From the NCBI RefSeq assembly GCF_003991905.1, contig NZ_RSCL01000030.1, positions 21,887 through 85,886 of the forward strand: a DNA stretch of 64,000 nucleotides, written 5' to 3'. How positions within the stretch are numbered: position 1 is the stretch's first letter; each line of letters opens with the position of its first letter. Both the position numbers and the translations under genes were made by a program. Below are positions 45,829 through 57,744 of the stretch, piece after piece. This stretch comes from Dulcicalothrix desertica PCC 7102 (GTDB lineage: Bacteria; Cyanobacteriota; Cyanobacteriia; Cyanobacteriales; Nostocaceae). Under the pieces are notes generated by a model. That model was not told the origin of the DNA. It saw only the letters and a program-made list of their open reading frames with translations, and made no database searches.

Positions 45829-46935
45829 TTAGAATTCTGAAACAACAGCTAATTGTTGAGGTTTTTTCTTGTCTTTTGAAGCTAGTGGTGCGTTTAAAGT
45901 CATTTTGGGTTGGTTTGGTTGCATAATAACCGCTTCATAACTTACAACACCAGCTGTTTCACTGCCAATACAACGCGCTGCTGCAAGTGATAAATCAAGA
46001 CTACGAGGTGGAATATATGGCCCTCGGTCGTTAACGCGCACTATTACAGATTTACCTGTTTTTGTGTAAGTTACTTTTAAGTGTGTGTTGAATGGCAGTG
46101 TTTTATGAGCAACCGTGAGGTCGTTCTGGTTATAAGTTTCACCATTGGCAGTAGTACGACCGTGAAAATAACCACCGTACCAAGAAGCTAAACCAGATAG
46201 TTTCTCATTGGAATATACCAAACCATACATATCTTGTTGCCCTTCGGTGAGTGAAAGCTTTGGCGCCTTTAATGCACTCCGAAGGTTATTCACCCAGTCA
46301 ATAGCTATCAAATCAGCACTTCGGGTTGTATTGCTGGATATTTCTTTGTTAACTCCCAATAAAAAGCGATTACCCGCCATTATTGCTGGGGCGCCGTCTA
46401 CAGTAGCAGGTCGTAATAGAGATGGGTCTGAGACCTTGGACTGAAGCAGTTTATTCAAGCGCTGCTGCATAACGCTTGCCTGTAATTGGTTTGGCAAGTT
46501 AGCAATCAAGTGATTATCTATCCAAACTTCATAGTTCGTTTCATCGCGACGAACGGTTACAACAGATAAATTCGATGAGCGCTTTGGAGACTCGAAGGAA
46601 ATCGGAAGACGGAACAAGTTTCGCAATGTGGGAGGTAATCCAGACCGTATGCTTCGTAAAATCTTGTTTGCAAAATCACTGTCGTTGTCGCTCGAGTTAA
46701 GCAACTGCGGTGCTGATGAAACGCTTGTTTTGACTGCATTAAAAGCCTTTGGTACTAATGTTGATGATTCGTGATTGCTACCTGTAGCTGAACAGAACTG
46801 ATTGCTAGTAGCTTTTTCTGAACTAGATGATAATTTTGCCGTTGGTATTTGCCTTGGAACATTTACAGCTATTTGATTCAACGACAAAAAACCACTAATC
46901 CAAGAAGTTACGAAAAAAATTCCAAGAAATAGCAT
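45829..46935 (-). CDS. rlpA: RlpA-like septal-ring lytic transglycosylase
   Basis: A 368-residue exported protein. A hydrophobic N-terminal anchor (LFLGIFFVTSWISGFLSL) is followed by a low-complexity linker and, from about 260, the double-psi beta-barrel of RlpA: GLASWYGGYFHGRTTANGE, LPFNTHLKV, VRVNDRGPY and RSLDLSLAAA. The conserved D-R-G of the active centre is present. RlpA trims denuded peptidoglycan at the septum; in filamentous cyanobacteria homologues may help shape cell junctions. There is no SPOR domain, and the 220-residue N-terminal region is not recognised. It converges with lysC. Confidence 0.87.
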   Translation of the reverse strand: MLFLGIFFVTSWISGFLSLNQIAVNVPRQIPTAKLSSSSEKATSNQFCSATGSNHESSTLVPKAFNAVKTSVSSAPQLLNSSDNDSDFANKILRSIRSGLPPTLRNLFRLPISFESPKRSSNLSVVTVRRDETNYEVWIDNHLIANLPNQLQASVMQQRLNKLLQSKVSDPSLLRPATVDGAPAIMAGNRFLLGVNKEISSNTTRSADLIAIDWVNNLRSALKAPKLSLTEGQQDMYGLVYSNEKLSGLASWYGGYFHGRTTANGETYNQNDLTVAHKTLPFNTHLKVTYTKTGKSVIVRVNDRGPYIPPRSLDLSLAAARCIGSETAGVVSYEAVIMQPNQPKMTLNAPLASKDKKKPQQLAVVSEF

Positions 46936-47271
46936 GGTGTAGTTTATATTTTGGTAGCAGCACCTTAAACGGGTGTAAACCTACTCCTGAGATAATTAAT
47001 TAAGTGCAAACTGAACCTAGCCGAGAACAAATATAGCCTATGGAACACATTAGACCTAAGCGCCAAACAGAGGGGAACATAAATTACTGGAGTGATCCCC
47101 AGCACAATTCATATTATCTTGTCCTTGTAAAACAAGCAAATAAAACTTTTCGATTTGTTCCCGACTTTTTCGACTTTTTTGATTTGAATTTTTTATATAT
47201 CTAATTTTTTTGGCTTTAAAATATGCAAAAATACTATTAATATCAACAGTCATTTTACTTAATTAATTCAA
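46936..47271. other. Gap between RlpA-like and PhzF-like genes
   Basis: Divergent promoter region. A 65-codon minus-strand frame is present (starting MTVDINSIFAYF) but has a lysine-rich, repeat-like composition and no ribosome site, so I do not call it a gene. Nothing else is recognised. Confidence 0.5.
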
Positions 47272-48168
47272 ATGGAAAGTCTTAAATATTACATAGTTGA
47301 TGTTTTTGCGGAAGCTAAATATACTGGGAATCAATTAGCTGTATTCACCAACGCAGGCGCCTTAACTACGTCGCAAATGCAAGCTATAGCTAGAGAAATC
47401 AACTATTCAGAAACAACATTTATTGTTTCAGAGCAAGCAGTATCTGGGGGGTATGACGTTAAAATATTTACACCTGCTCAAGAAATTCCTTTTGCGGGTC
47501 ATCCAACCTTGGGAACGGCTTACATACTTCAACGAGAGGTTATTAAGCAATCAGCCCAAAGAGTTATTTTGAATTTACAAGTTGGACAGATACCAGTTAA
47601 TATCGACAGCAGTGGAGCGAATGAACCATATTTGTGGATGCAACAAAAGGCGCCTGATTTTAGCAAGGAAATATTTTCTACAGAGATAATTGCTGAAGTT
47701 TTGGGAATAGAAATAAGTGAAATAGATACCAAGTACCCAGTACAAGCTGTTTCAACAGGTTTACCCTTTATTATTGTTCCTCTCAAGAATTTGGCATCGT
47801 TAAAAAGAGCGAAAGTCAATCAAGATAAGTATTACAACCTAATTCAATATATCGAGGCAAAAAGTATTTTAATTTTTTGCCCAGAGACTTACTACCCAGA
47901 GAATCATTTAAATGTACGTGTCTTTTGTGACTTCCTTGGCGTACCCGAAGACCCAGCTACAGGAAGTGCCAACGGATGTTTAGCAGGTTATTTGGTAGAA
48001 CACTCATATTTTGGTAAAAATGAAATCGATACGCGCGTTGAACAAGGTTACGAAATCAACAGACCATCTTTAATCCTCCTCAAAGCACACCAAAAATACA
48101 AGAGCGAACCCATTGAAGTACATGTAGGGGGAAAAGTAATTATGGTCGCTCAAGGAGAATTTGTATAA
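47272..48168 (+). CDS. PhzF-family isomerase/epimerase
   Basis: A 298-residue protein of the PhzF fold (two diaminopimelate-epimerase-like halves). YYIVDVFAEAKYTGNQLAVF opens the first half with the catalytic Glu in NYSETTF. The second half has VRVFCDFLGVPEDPATGSANG, the family signature around the active site. Members isomerise small metabolites, but only phenazine enzymes are well characterised and no phenazine genes are near. It is probably a metabolic isomerase of unknown substrate. A GGCGCC-containing dispersed palindrome follows the stop. Confidence 0.9.
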   Translation: MESLKYYIVDVFAEAKYTGNQLAVFTNAGALTTSQMQAIAREINYSETTFIVSEQAVSGGYDVKIFTPAQEIPFAGHPTLGTAYILQREVIKQSAQRVILNLQVGQIPVNIDSSGANEPYLWMQQKAPDFSKEIFSTEIIAEVLGIEISEIDTKYPVQAVSTGLPFIIVPLKNLASLKRAKVNQDKYYNLIQYIEAKSILIFCPETYYPENHLNVRVFCDFLGVPEDPATGSANGCLAGYLVEHSYFGKNEIDTRVEQGYEINRPSLILLKAHQKYKSEPIEVHVGGKVIMVAQGEFV

Positions 48169-48239
48169 TAAATAAGTTAGGCGCCTTGCCTGACTGTCCT
48201 GGGAGCTGCCTAATAATTCACGGAGGAGGTTTTAGTTTT

Positions 48240-49010
48240 ATGGCTTCACCATTTCCAGGGATGAACCCATATTTGGAGAATCCGTCATTTTGGTCAGAAA
48301 TTCATAGTCTATTGATAACAGCTATTTTCCGGAAATTAAACCCTCAACTGCGTCCTAAATATAAAGTGGCCATTGAAAAACGAGTATATCAAACAACTGA
48401 TGATTCATTATTAGTAGGTGTTGCTGTGCAAAGTACGCAAAAAATAGCATTGCCACAAAAAGCTAGTACTGCTGTTGTATCACCATCTGTTGAAGCTGTA
48501 ACGGTTGACCTTACAATGCCTGAAACTGTCAAAGAAACTTACTTAGAAGTACGAGATGTCATAACACAAGAAGTTATCACCGTAATTGAAATTCTTTCTC
48601 CAAAAAATAAGCGTTTAGGAGAGGGACGAAATGCATATCAAAAAAAACGGCTGCAAGTTTTAGGAAGTAATACTAATTTAGTTGAAATTGATTTGCTGAG
48701 AGAAGGTAAGCCAATTCAACAAGTGCAATATAACCTTCAAAGTGACTATCAAATTTTAGTCAGTAGAGCATCTAAACGCCCAAAAGCTGATTTATACCCA
48801 TTTAATTTACAAAATCCAATACCATCTTTTGCCTTACCTTTACGTGAAACCGATACAGAACCACTACTAGATATACAAACTTTAATTAATGAATTATATG
48901 TAGAAGGTAATTATGACTTGATAATTGACTACACTCAAGAGCCTGTACCGCCATCACAAAAAGATGCTGTTTGGATTGATGAGGTTTTAAAACAGCAGGG
49001 ATTGAGGTAA
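48240..49010 (+). CDS. DUF4058 protein
   Basis: A 256-residue protein that begins MASPFPGMNPYLENPSFW, the exact opening of the DUF4058 family common in cyanobacteria. A strong GGAGGAGG precedes the ATG, which decides the start. The conserved YLEVRDVITQEVITVIEILSP and NLVEIDLLREGKPI follow, patterns that resemble a PD-(D/E)XK-like core, although catalytic function is unproven. The family is highly multi-copy in some filamentous genomes. Function unknown. Confidence 0.85.
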   Translation: MASPFPGMNPYLENPSFWSEIHSLLITAIFRKLNPQLRPKYKVAIEKRVYQTTDDSLLVGVAVQSTQKIALPQKASTAVVSPSVEAVTVDLTMPETVKETYLEVRDVITQEVITVIEILSPKNKRLGEGRNAYQKKRLQVLGSNTNLVEIDLLREGKPIQQVQYNLQSDYQILVSRASKRPKADLYPFNLQNPIPSFALPLRETDTEPLLDIQTLINELYVEGNYDLIIDYTQEPVPPSQKDAVWIDEVLKQQGLR

Positions 49011-49180
49011 ATTTTAAATTAGCGCCTTGATATAGTACTTTAGTTCTAAAGTTAACGCCTTTATATGGCTCACAAAGGTACTAATTAGCTTTAAATGTGA
49101 AAGAGATGCCAAATGTAACGGAATGCAACGTATAATGAAAACGGCAAAACCGTTAAGAAATATTGAAGAAAGTAAAGTAA

Positions 49181-51539
<2,359 letters not shown>

Positions 51540-51575
51540 CACATTGTAAAGTTACAGCGATGCAATTCCAAAAAA

Positions 51576-51614
51576 CAGCGTAAGGGTAAAAGAATTTTAT
51601 TTACCCTTACGCTG
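51576..51614. terminator. 15-bp hairpin after crtB
   Basis: CAGCGTAAGGGTAAA and its complement around a 9-base loop. Six A precede the stem and no U-run follows on the plus strand, so it would terminate better for minus-strand transcripts. Its position 36 bases after crtB suggests transcript-end protection. Confidence 0.65.
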
Positions 51615-51725
51615 CTTGCATTGGTGCCTCGGCGTTGGCAAATTGGGATAAAGCTAAATTACCTTTTTTTAAAAACATTGTTGACATTCCCATTAAAATC
51701 ATATACATTTATTATTCGTACACCT

Positions 51726-51817
51726 GGAGAGGTGGCTGAGTGGTCGAAAGCGGCAGATTGCTAATCTGTTGTACGGCAGGTAACTCCGTACCGAGGGTTC
51801 GAATCCCTCCCTCTCCG
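51726..51817 (+). tRNA. trnS-GCU: tRNA-Ser(GCU)
   Basis: A class II tRNA of 92 bases. The acceptor GGAGAGG pairs with CCTCTCC, the D-arm follows TGGCTGAGTGGTC, and the anticodon stem-loop CAGATT-GCTAATCTG carries anticodon GCT (Ser codons AGC/AGU). The extended variable arm is the hallmark of serine tRNAs, and the T-loop GGTTCGAATCC is intact. The discriminator is G and CCA is not encoded. Confidence 0.95.
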
Positions 51818-51836
51818 TATCAAAGAAGAAACTTAA

Positions 51837-51901
51837 AAGTGCTGAGTGCTGAGTACTGAGTGAAGAAAGTTAACTTCAACTCTACTCAGCACTCAGCACT
51901 T
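51837..51901. repeat. Second copy of CTGAGTG hairpin repeat
   Basis: Inverted 19-base arms AAGTGCTGAGTGCTGAGTA (51837-51855) and its complement (51883-51901). It lies between the serine tRNA and the outer-membrane protein gene and matches the hairpin after lysC. Confidence 0.75.
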
Positions 51902-51916
51902 TCTACTCAGCACTCA

Positions 51917-52642
51917 TTAAAATCCGCCAAAGTTATAACCAACACCGATTAAAAGTCCAACATCAGTTTGGTCGAAAAATCCAGCGTTGATTGCAGCGGT
52001 TGCTGTAAATTGTTGAGTTAGTGGAAAATCAACTCCACCTGTCACCAGGAACGCAATTTGTGAGTTATCACCACCTGTTTTAATGGCGCCACCAACTCCA
52101 ACATAAGGAGCAATTGGTAATGGCTCTACAAATGGGTCATCAGGTTGCTGTAGAGAAAAATCATAGGTGACAGGAATTAAAATGGCTGTGTTATTACCAA
52201 AAACTGCCGCAGGTCGCACTGAAAAAGTTCTTGTCAACCCGACTTTACTCATCACAGCAAAGTTACCATCTCCTAGTGCTGAATCTCCACCACCAAGACC
52301 AATATTACCTGCCACACCAACATAACTTGAGCCACCACGAGTTGTTCGACCTGGGTCGATATCTGCTTGTGCTACTTGTTTAGTTGTTTCTTGCTGGGTT
52401 TGTTCTGACTGTTGAACTGGAGTTGTCACTTCTTGTTGCATTAACGCGGCAGAAGTTGTTGCTGTTGTTCCTGGAACGGGTGTTACCGCTAAGTTATGTG
52501 CCCGCTTCAAAGCATTATTCAGCTTCTGGGCACTTGTTGGCGCCGTTTCAGCTTGGACATTGGTACTTGCTAGCAGCACCATAGACGTTAGACCTAAAGC
52601 GCAAAAAATTCCGTTGCGAGAAAAAATACTCTTCACGTTCAC
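51917..52642 (-). CDS. Putative outer-membrane beta-barrel protein
   Basis: A 241-residue exported protein with a signal peptide (LGLTSMVLLASTNVQA, cleavage AXA-like). A Gln/Thr-rich linker (about 40-90) follows, then a C-terminal domain of alternating hydrophobic strands such as SSYVGVAGNIGLGGG, PYVGVGGAIKTGG and GLLIGVGYNFGGF. The terminal phenylalanine is the usual outer-membrane insertion signature. Small eight-strand barrels of this kind are common in cyanobacteria; the function is unknown. It precedes a long AT-rich region and no partner is evident. Confidence 0.72.
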   Translation of the reverse strand: MNVKSIFSRNGIFCALGLTSMVLLASTNVQAETAPTSAQKLNNALKRAHNLAVTPVPGTTATTSAALMQQEVTTPVQQSEQTQQETTKQVAQADIDPGRTTRGGSSYVGVAGNIGLGGGDSALGDGNFAVMSKVGLTRTFSVRPAAVFGNNTAILIPVTYDFSLQQPDDPFVEPLPIAPYVGVGGAIKTGGDNSQIAFLVTGGVDFPLTQQFTATAAINAGFFDQTDVGLLIGVGYNFGGF

Positions 52643-53563
52643 TCCTCAAAAAATACTGTCACACCAATTATTAAGTTTAATTGCTAGACTGCGATTTTTA
52701 GCAATATTCAATATTTAACACCAAAAATTTAATTTCAACATCGTCTCGGAGACTAGTTAAGATAAAATTTGTTACCGGAGGACACTGTTATAGAACATTG
52801 ATTATACGGTTGACAAAACTTAGTCTGCTTTTGTGATACACGCTTACTTCACTCTCAAAGTGGAACACATGGCAATCATGTTTATATTCTTAACATCGAA
52901 TATTGATAAATATCTATATAGTTATATTTGTTCTTATTTTTACTTTATAATTTATCGAATAGTATTTTTTGTTGATTAATCAAAGCTTGCATTAAGCTTA
53001 TTTGTAAAAAAAATAACTTTTGTTTCATCTTCAATATTGTTTTTGATTTTCTAAATTTATTGAAAATACATTTAAAATAACATACGTAATAAATAATGTA
53101 TTGATTATATTTTCGTTTTTATATGTATAAGATTTGTAACTTTTAAATTTTATTAACTATAAAATTTTGTTTGTTATATATCAACTAAAATTTATCTGTC
53201 TTTAGGAATAAGTCTTTACGAAAATTTCATGAAGACATCAGTAGATTCATTTAAATCAAAATCCTGAAACAACGTAATAACAGTATTTTATTGGATAATA
53301 AGCAGGATTTTATTATATAGTTTTTGTAAAACCCATAAAATATATATATGATTACCTAAATAAATATGCTAATTTAACATTGAGATATTAGAAAGTTATC
53401 AATGCTGTTCGCTGAGTTCTTAGAATTCATTGATAGAAAAAATAACAAATAATATCCGCGTCAAGCAAATATCTCCTCAGAAGAATTTACGTTTGCTTAA
53501 AGCTATTTTTACTCTTTGAACTAAACCTCTAACCTTAATTATCACAATGAACAGCGTTCTACC
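52643..53563. other. Long AT-rich gap before second polysaccharide cluster
   Basis: A 921-base stretch with very low GC and no supported gene on either strand. It contains runs of TTATATA and TTTTTATT but no tRNA or hairpin terminator that I can define. At 53215-53230 it has TTTAC-N6-TTCAT, 11 bases apart, a weak relative of the triple-box element upstream of the first polysaccharide cluster. The barrel-protein promoter lies at its left end and the WecG promoter at its right end. Confidence 0.5.
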
Positions 53564-54367
53564 ATGAATAAAGTTAAAATACTGAACTTAGAAATTGACA
53601 ATTTATCAAAGGTAGAATTTTTAGATACCTTACAATCAGGTGTTGTATTTACACCTAATGTAGACCATTTGATGAAGTTGCAAAAAGACCCAGAATTCGT
53701 CCAAGCTTATAGTGTTAGTAACTATAAAGTTTGTGATAGTCAGATACTGCTTTTAGCAGCTAGGCTATTGGGTACTCCTATACGCGAAAAAATTTCTGGC
53801 TCTGACTTATTGCCAGCTTTCTATACTCACCACCAGCAAAATGAAAGCATTAAAATATTTCTTTTAGGCGCCAGAGAAGGAGTTGCTGCTCAAGCACAGC
53901 AGAATATCAACCTTAAAATTGGTAGAAATATTGTCGTTGGCTCTTATTCACCAAGCTTCGGGTTTGAAAACAACGATTTAGAATGTCAGCAAATTGTTGA
54001 AATTATAAATAATTCCGGCGCCACTGTTTTAGTTATAGGAGTTGGCGCCCCAAAACAAGAGAAATGGATATGTAAATATAAGGAGCAATTACAAAACATC
54101 AAAATTTTCATGGCACTTGGCGCAACAATTGATTTTGAAGCAGGAAATATGAAACGGGCACCAAAATGGATTAGTCAGATTGGGTTTGAATGGCTGTTTA
54201 GATTGCTGTGTGAGCCAAAAAGACTGTGGAAACGTTATTTAATCGAAGATATCCCATTTTTACTTTTAATTTTAAAGCAAAAGTTAAATTTGTACCTTAC
54301 AAAAGACTATCTTAAGAAAAATTCTAAAGATAAGCGTCATTCTTGGCACACCGCAGGTAAATATTAA
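53564..54367 (+). CDS. WecG/TagA/CpsF-family glycosyltransferase (GT26)
   Basis: A 267-residue GT26 enzyme that adds a sugar to a lipid-linked intermediate. The VFTPNVDHLMKLQKDPEF region and ISGSDLLPAFY hold the family's conserved Asn and Asp, and VLVIGVGAPKQEKWI is its signature. The C-terminal GFEWLFRLLCEPKRLWKRYL is the usual membrane-binding, arginine-rich tail. It begins the second surface-polysaccharide cluster. The genes downstream are on the opposite strand, so it is its own unit. A GTAGAGACG-family palindrome follows the stop. Confidence 0.88.
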   Translation: MNKVKILNLEIDNLSKVEFLDTLQSGVVFTPNVDHLMKLQKDPEFVQAYSVSNYKVCDSQILLLAARLLGTPIREKISGSDLLPAFYTHHQQNESIKIFLLGAREGVAAQAQQNINLKIGRNIVVGSYSPSFGFENNDLECQQIVEIINNSGATVLVIGVGAPKQEKWICKYKEQLQNIKIFMALGATIDFEAGNMKRAPKWISQIGFEWLFRLLCEPKRLWKRYLIEDIPFLLLILKQKLNLYLTKDYLKKNSKDKRHSWHTAGKY

Positions 54368-54376
54368 CAAAAACAT

Positions 54377-54404
54377 GTAGAGACGTGATATATCACGTCT
54401 TTAC
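54377..54404. repeat. REP palindrome, GTAGAGACG family
   Basis: 14-base arms with core TGATATATCA; one G-T wobble position breaks exact symmetry. It lies between the convergent WecG-type and glycosyltransferase genes and may terminate both. Confidence 0.82.
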
Positions 54405-54422
54405 AATCACGTTTTGATATTT

Positions 54423-55604
54423 TCAATTTTTCTGCAATTGCGCTAAGTCATATAAATATGCTTTTCTTGATACCATTTTAGGCGTAAGATCAAGCCCGAC
54501 TTTTTCTAATATTTTCTCCCAACGATACACCCAATCGTTTCGTAAAAGTGTATTTACTATATTATTTTGTCGGATTTTATGCAAGCGCTCAGGTTGTGTA
54601 TTCAATTCACAAATAATATCACCTAAATTATTTGTGTCATAAGCAATCGGAATCACAACGTCCTCCCAATCAAAGTATTCACTAAAAGCTTCGCAGTTTG
54701 GAGGTATGCCAATCATGACTGCACCTCCTGCTGCACCCTCAAAGAAGCGTGAACCTAATTCTTCTTGTCCACCAGTTTGTTCTGGTGTATCAAATTTTGC
54801 TTTATTCGCGATGAAGTAACGACTGCGCTTAATCAAATCACTATAAAGCTTTCGGTGTTCTTTATAGTTATTCATTTGCAGACCTTTAAGAGTGTCATGT
54901 AAATATAGTAAATTTTGCTGTTTAGAAAACTCAAGCAATGACTGATGCACTATTGGAGAACGGCGCCCAATGCTGTAAATATCGATACTTCTTTGTACCT
55001 CAGTAGTCACAGGACAAAATTGAAGTGCATCGACAGCGTAAGGAATTGAATAGCAAGGACGATGGATTAAATCAGAAATTGCTTTGGCACTAGCTTTTTG
55101 AGTTGTAAAAATATAATCAAATTCTTTCAAAAGTTCTAAACATACTCTTGTTTTCGGATTGCTCAGTTCTTTAACCCATATTTCGTCAATCCATAATACT
55201 GCTTGACGGCATTTTTCTCGCCATCCCTTAATCGAGTTGATGCAAGTAATATCCCAATAGTGCTGACAGATGAAAAAAAACAAGTCATACTCTTGTTCCA
55301 CACGTGATGTCATACAGCCAGATTGAAGCCATTCTTTTCTGGCTGTTTTTACGGCAAGATAATTTGCCAAAGGTTTATATACTTTGTTGGTGAAATTAGA
55401 ATTAAGTACTGGCGCCAATACATCAGCACTATCAAATTCACAAATCGCATCTTCAAACTCAAATTCTGCTGAACGATATGCTTCAGCATGAAAACCGCGC
55501 ATTGATGCAATTAGAATGCGTGCTGTGCCGTTAGAATTGTATTCTGATGTACTATCAAAATAGCTGCTAGTTAGATGATTATGATTATGATTATTAGATG
55601 ACAT
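54423..55604 (-). CDS. Glycosyltransferase, GT-B/CgeB-like
   Basis: About 393 residues counted from an internal ATG (55604), 19 bases after the stop of the upstream gene. The longer reading frame would overlap that gene for 218 bases and its extra 79 residues are low-complexity, so I prefer the shorter start. After a His/Asn-rich N-terminus comes a GT-B fold. The donor part is GSRFFEGAAGGAVMIGIPPNCE with the conserved Glu, as in CgeB-like transferases. It is the last gene of a four-gene operon. The donor and acceptor are unknown. Confidence 0.72.
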   Translation of the reverse strand: MSSNNHNHNHLTSSYFDSTSEYNSNGTARILIASMRGFHAEAYRSAEFEFEDAICEFDSADVLAPVLNSNFTNKVYKPLANYLAVKTARKEWLQSGCMTSRVEQEYDLFFFICQHYWDITCINSIKGWREKCRQAVLWIDEIWVKELSNPKTRVCLELLKEFDYIFTTQKASAKAISDLIHRPCYSIPYAVDALQFCPVTTEVQRSIDIYSIGRRSPIVHQSLLEFSKQQNLLYLHDTLKGLQMNNYKEHRKLYSDLIKRSRYFIANKAKFDTPEQTGGQEELGSRFFEGAAGGAVMIGIPPNCEAFSEYFDWEDVVIPIAYDTNNLGDIICELNTQPERLHKIRQNNIVNTLLRNDWVYRWEKILEKVGLDLTPKMVSRKAYLYDLAQLQKN

Positions 55605-55623
55605 ATCAAATAGTGATTTATTG

Positions 55624-56805
55624 CTAGTTGTTGATAGCATTTGTAACTTTTGTAACAAATTTGTGCTGTCTTGACTGCAGCCATTGAAGACGTTCGTCAA
55701 AAAGCTTGTGAGAAGTGTCTTCACCAAAGTTGCTAACTTCCAACAAATCAACCAAAGTATAGGCAAATTCATTAGGTGTAAGAGCGACTTTAACAAAAGA
55801 TGGATAGTCAAGAATGCCTCGCAGAGCGGTAGGAGTAGCAACTATTGGTAAACCAGATGCAATAGCATCAAGTGTTTTAATCTGAACACCACCACCTGTG
55901 ACTGAGGGAATAGCGATGACTTTAGACTGTGCCATGAATGTTTGAGCGTCTGGTACAAAACCACAATATTCAACATTCGTGTACTCATCACGTAACCATT
56001 CGGCGCCTTTTCCGGCAACATGTATTGATATATGTTTGGGTAAGCATGGGTAAACAGTTTCAAAAAACCACTTCAAACCCAATAAATTAGCTTTCCAAGT
56101 CCAGCTACCAATAATACCAATGTCAAATTTGTTCTGATTCTGGTAATGTGAGCGTTTGTAGCTTGGAGTTAAGCTAGAAGGTAAATCAAAAACTGTAGAA
56201 TGCGGATTGAGTGCATGAAAGTACTTTGAATCATGCTGAGTAAACGTCCAAACTTGGTGGGCTATACTTGCTAATGTATCTTCGCTCTTTTTAATTAGAT
56301 GCGCTTCGCGTGAATAAATTTGCTTAGATAACAGGTTTCGCGCACTGCGATATTGAGCTAAATAAACTTCATGCTCAACATTGTGAGCTACAAATATAAT
56401 TTTGCTTTTCTTATGGATTTGATTTTGCGTTAGTAAATTAGTTATCCATCCAATTTGAGCATGGTCGATAATTACAATCTCATAATCATCTCTATCTAAA
56501 AGTAGATTGACAATTCCAATGTATTCTGCTGAGTAATATTTTGTAGAAGAGTAAGGCAAGTTTCTCAACAAGCTACTGCCCATCCATAGTAAAGGATATA
56601 GCCTATAATTATGGGTTTCTATGCAACGGGCGCCTACAACAACTTCGTTCGGTTTTTTGACATCAGTATCACCAAGTCGATGATAACCGACAATAACTAC
56701 TTCATGTCCATTTTGTTCTAATACATCAATGAAACTTTGTGAAGCAATTTCACCTCCTGTTTTTTTAGAACTGGGAAGAACCGTTGTTAAATATAAAATT
56801 TTCAT
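55624..56805 (-). CDS. GT4-family glycosyltransferase
   Basis: A 393-residue GT-B enzyme. N-terminal ILYLTTVLPSSKKTGGEIASQ has the Lys-Thr-Gly-Gly loop of GT4 members. The donor domain has GIIGSWTWKANLLGLKWFFE and KTLDAIASGLPIVATPTALRG, in which one Glu of the usual EX7E is replaced. It lies between a GT2 gene and a CgeB-like gene in a minus-strand operon with the Wzy-like gene upstream. It probably adds one sugar of the polymer's repeat unit. Confidence 0.82.
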   Translation of the reverse strand: MKILYLTTVLPSSKKTGGEIASQSFIDVLEQNGHEVVIVGYHRLGDTDVKKPNEVVVGARCIETHNYRLYPLLWMGSSLLRNLPYSSTKYYSAEYIGIVNLLLDRDDYEIVIIDHAQIGWITNLLTQNQIHKKSKIIFVAHNVEHEVYLAQYRSARNLLSKQIYSREAHLIKKSEDTLASIAHQVWTFTQHDSKYFHALNPHSTVFDLPSSLTPSYKRSHYQNQNKFDIGIIGSWTWKANLLGLKWFFETVYPCLPKHISIHVAGKGAEWLRDEYTNVEYCGFVPDAQTFMAQSKVIAIPSVTGGGVQIKTLDAIASGLPIVATPTALRGILDYPSFVKVALTPNEFAYTLVDLLEVSNFGEDTSHKLFDERLQWLQSRQHKFVTKVTNAINN

Positions 56806-56814
56806 GCTTTTATA

Positions 56815-57741
56815 TCAAACTCCATGTGTAGTTTTATAAGCTTGATATCGAACTCCAATTAATCCAGCAATAGTGCCAATACCCCTGTAAACATTGAGCA
56901 ATGCAGTAATTAGCGCATGTTGCCCTAATACAACAGAGGGGAAAATCATACAAAATCCTTTGGCAATTAGTGCTAAACCTTTTAGAACACGTATACTAAT
57001 CACTGAAATCGAAGGATAAAGTTCGCGTTCACAGCAACTATGAATACTCCAACCAAAATAACCACGCTGCAAAACCCATTGAATTGTAGTGCGAGTTTCA
57101 GGTATCCATTCATGAACTAATGCCTCCTGTGCCCAGATAAACTTATTTCCTGCTTTTCTTAGACGCATGAAAAAGTGTGAATCTTCTCCACCAGTTAATG
57201 CAAAGCGTTCATCAAATTTATCGATTTGCTTTAAAGCATGACTGCAAATCAAGACATTGTTAGTAGCTGCAACTTCGAGTTCATGACCAGTAGGATAGGG
57301 ACGTGGCTCAAAAAATTTACCCTTCGTGACCCATTGCGGAACATCCGACTTCATGAAGTGAGGTATGACTGGCCCTGTCACTATGTCCGCATTATAAGTT
57401 TGCTGGACAAACAGTAATTCATCTAACCAAAACTTATCAGGAACTTCATCATCATCAATAAAAGCTAAAAAATTTGTATTTTCGCTCCTCGATACGACTG
57501 CACGATTACGCGCGTAAGAAATACCTCGTCGTTGTTCAACACAATATTTTAGCGACCAAGGAAAATCAGCTTCAATGTTCGTACAGACTTCATGCGCCGA
57601 ACCTGTGATGTCGTTATCAACTACAATAACTTCAATATTAGGTGCGTTCCTTTTTTTGAAGGCAAGCTCCTTTAACCCTAATAGCAGACGTTTCAGTCCT
57701 TCTGGACGCTTATAAGAAGCAATGCATATAGTAACTAACAT
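56815..57741 (-). CDS. GT2-family glycosyltransferase
   Basis: A 308-residue GT-A enzyme. VTICIASYKRPEGLKRLLLGL opens the fold, VIVVDNDITGS holds the first Asp and AFIDDDEVPDKFWLDEL is the DXD metal site. A C-terminal hydrophobic segment (MIFPSVVLGQHALITALL) may anchor it to the membrane. It starts 3 bases after the Wzy-like gene and is followed 9 bases on by the GT4 gene, so the whole operon is compact. Function: transfer of a sugar in repeat-unit assembly. Confidence 0.88.
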   Translation of the reverse strand: MLVTICIASYKRPEGLKRLLLGLKELAFKKRNAPNIEVIVVDNDITGSAHEVCTNIEADFPWSLKYCVEQRRGISYARNRAVVSRSENTNFLAFIDDDEVPDKFWLDELLFVQQTYNADIVTGPVIPHFMKSDVPQWVTKGKFFEPRPYPTGHELEVAATNNVLICSHALKQIDKFDERFALTGGEDSHFFMRLRKAGNKFIWAQEALVHEWIPETRTTIQWVLQRGYFGWSIHSCCERELYPSISVISIRVLKGLALIAKGFCMIFPSVVLGQHALITALLNVYRGIGTIAGLIGVRYQAYKTTHGV

Positions 57742-57744
57742 TCG

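Noticed and set aside
47056..47253. 65-codon minus-strand frame with Lys-rich sequence
   Set aside because: No ribosome site and low-complexity composition; likely chance or repeat-derived.
54423..55841. Longer glycosyltransferase start overlapping the upstream gene
   Set aside because: The extra 79 residues are a hydrophobic low-complexity shadow of the neighbouring gene in another frame; the ATG at 55604 fits better.
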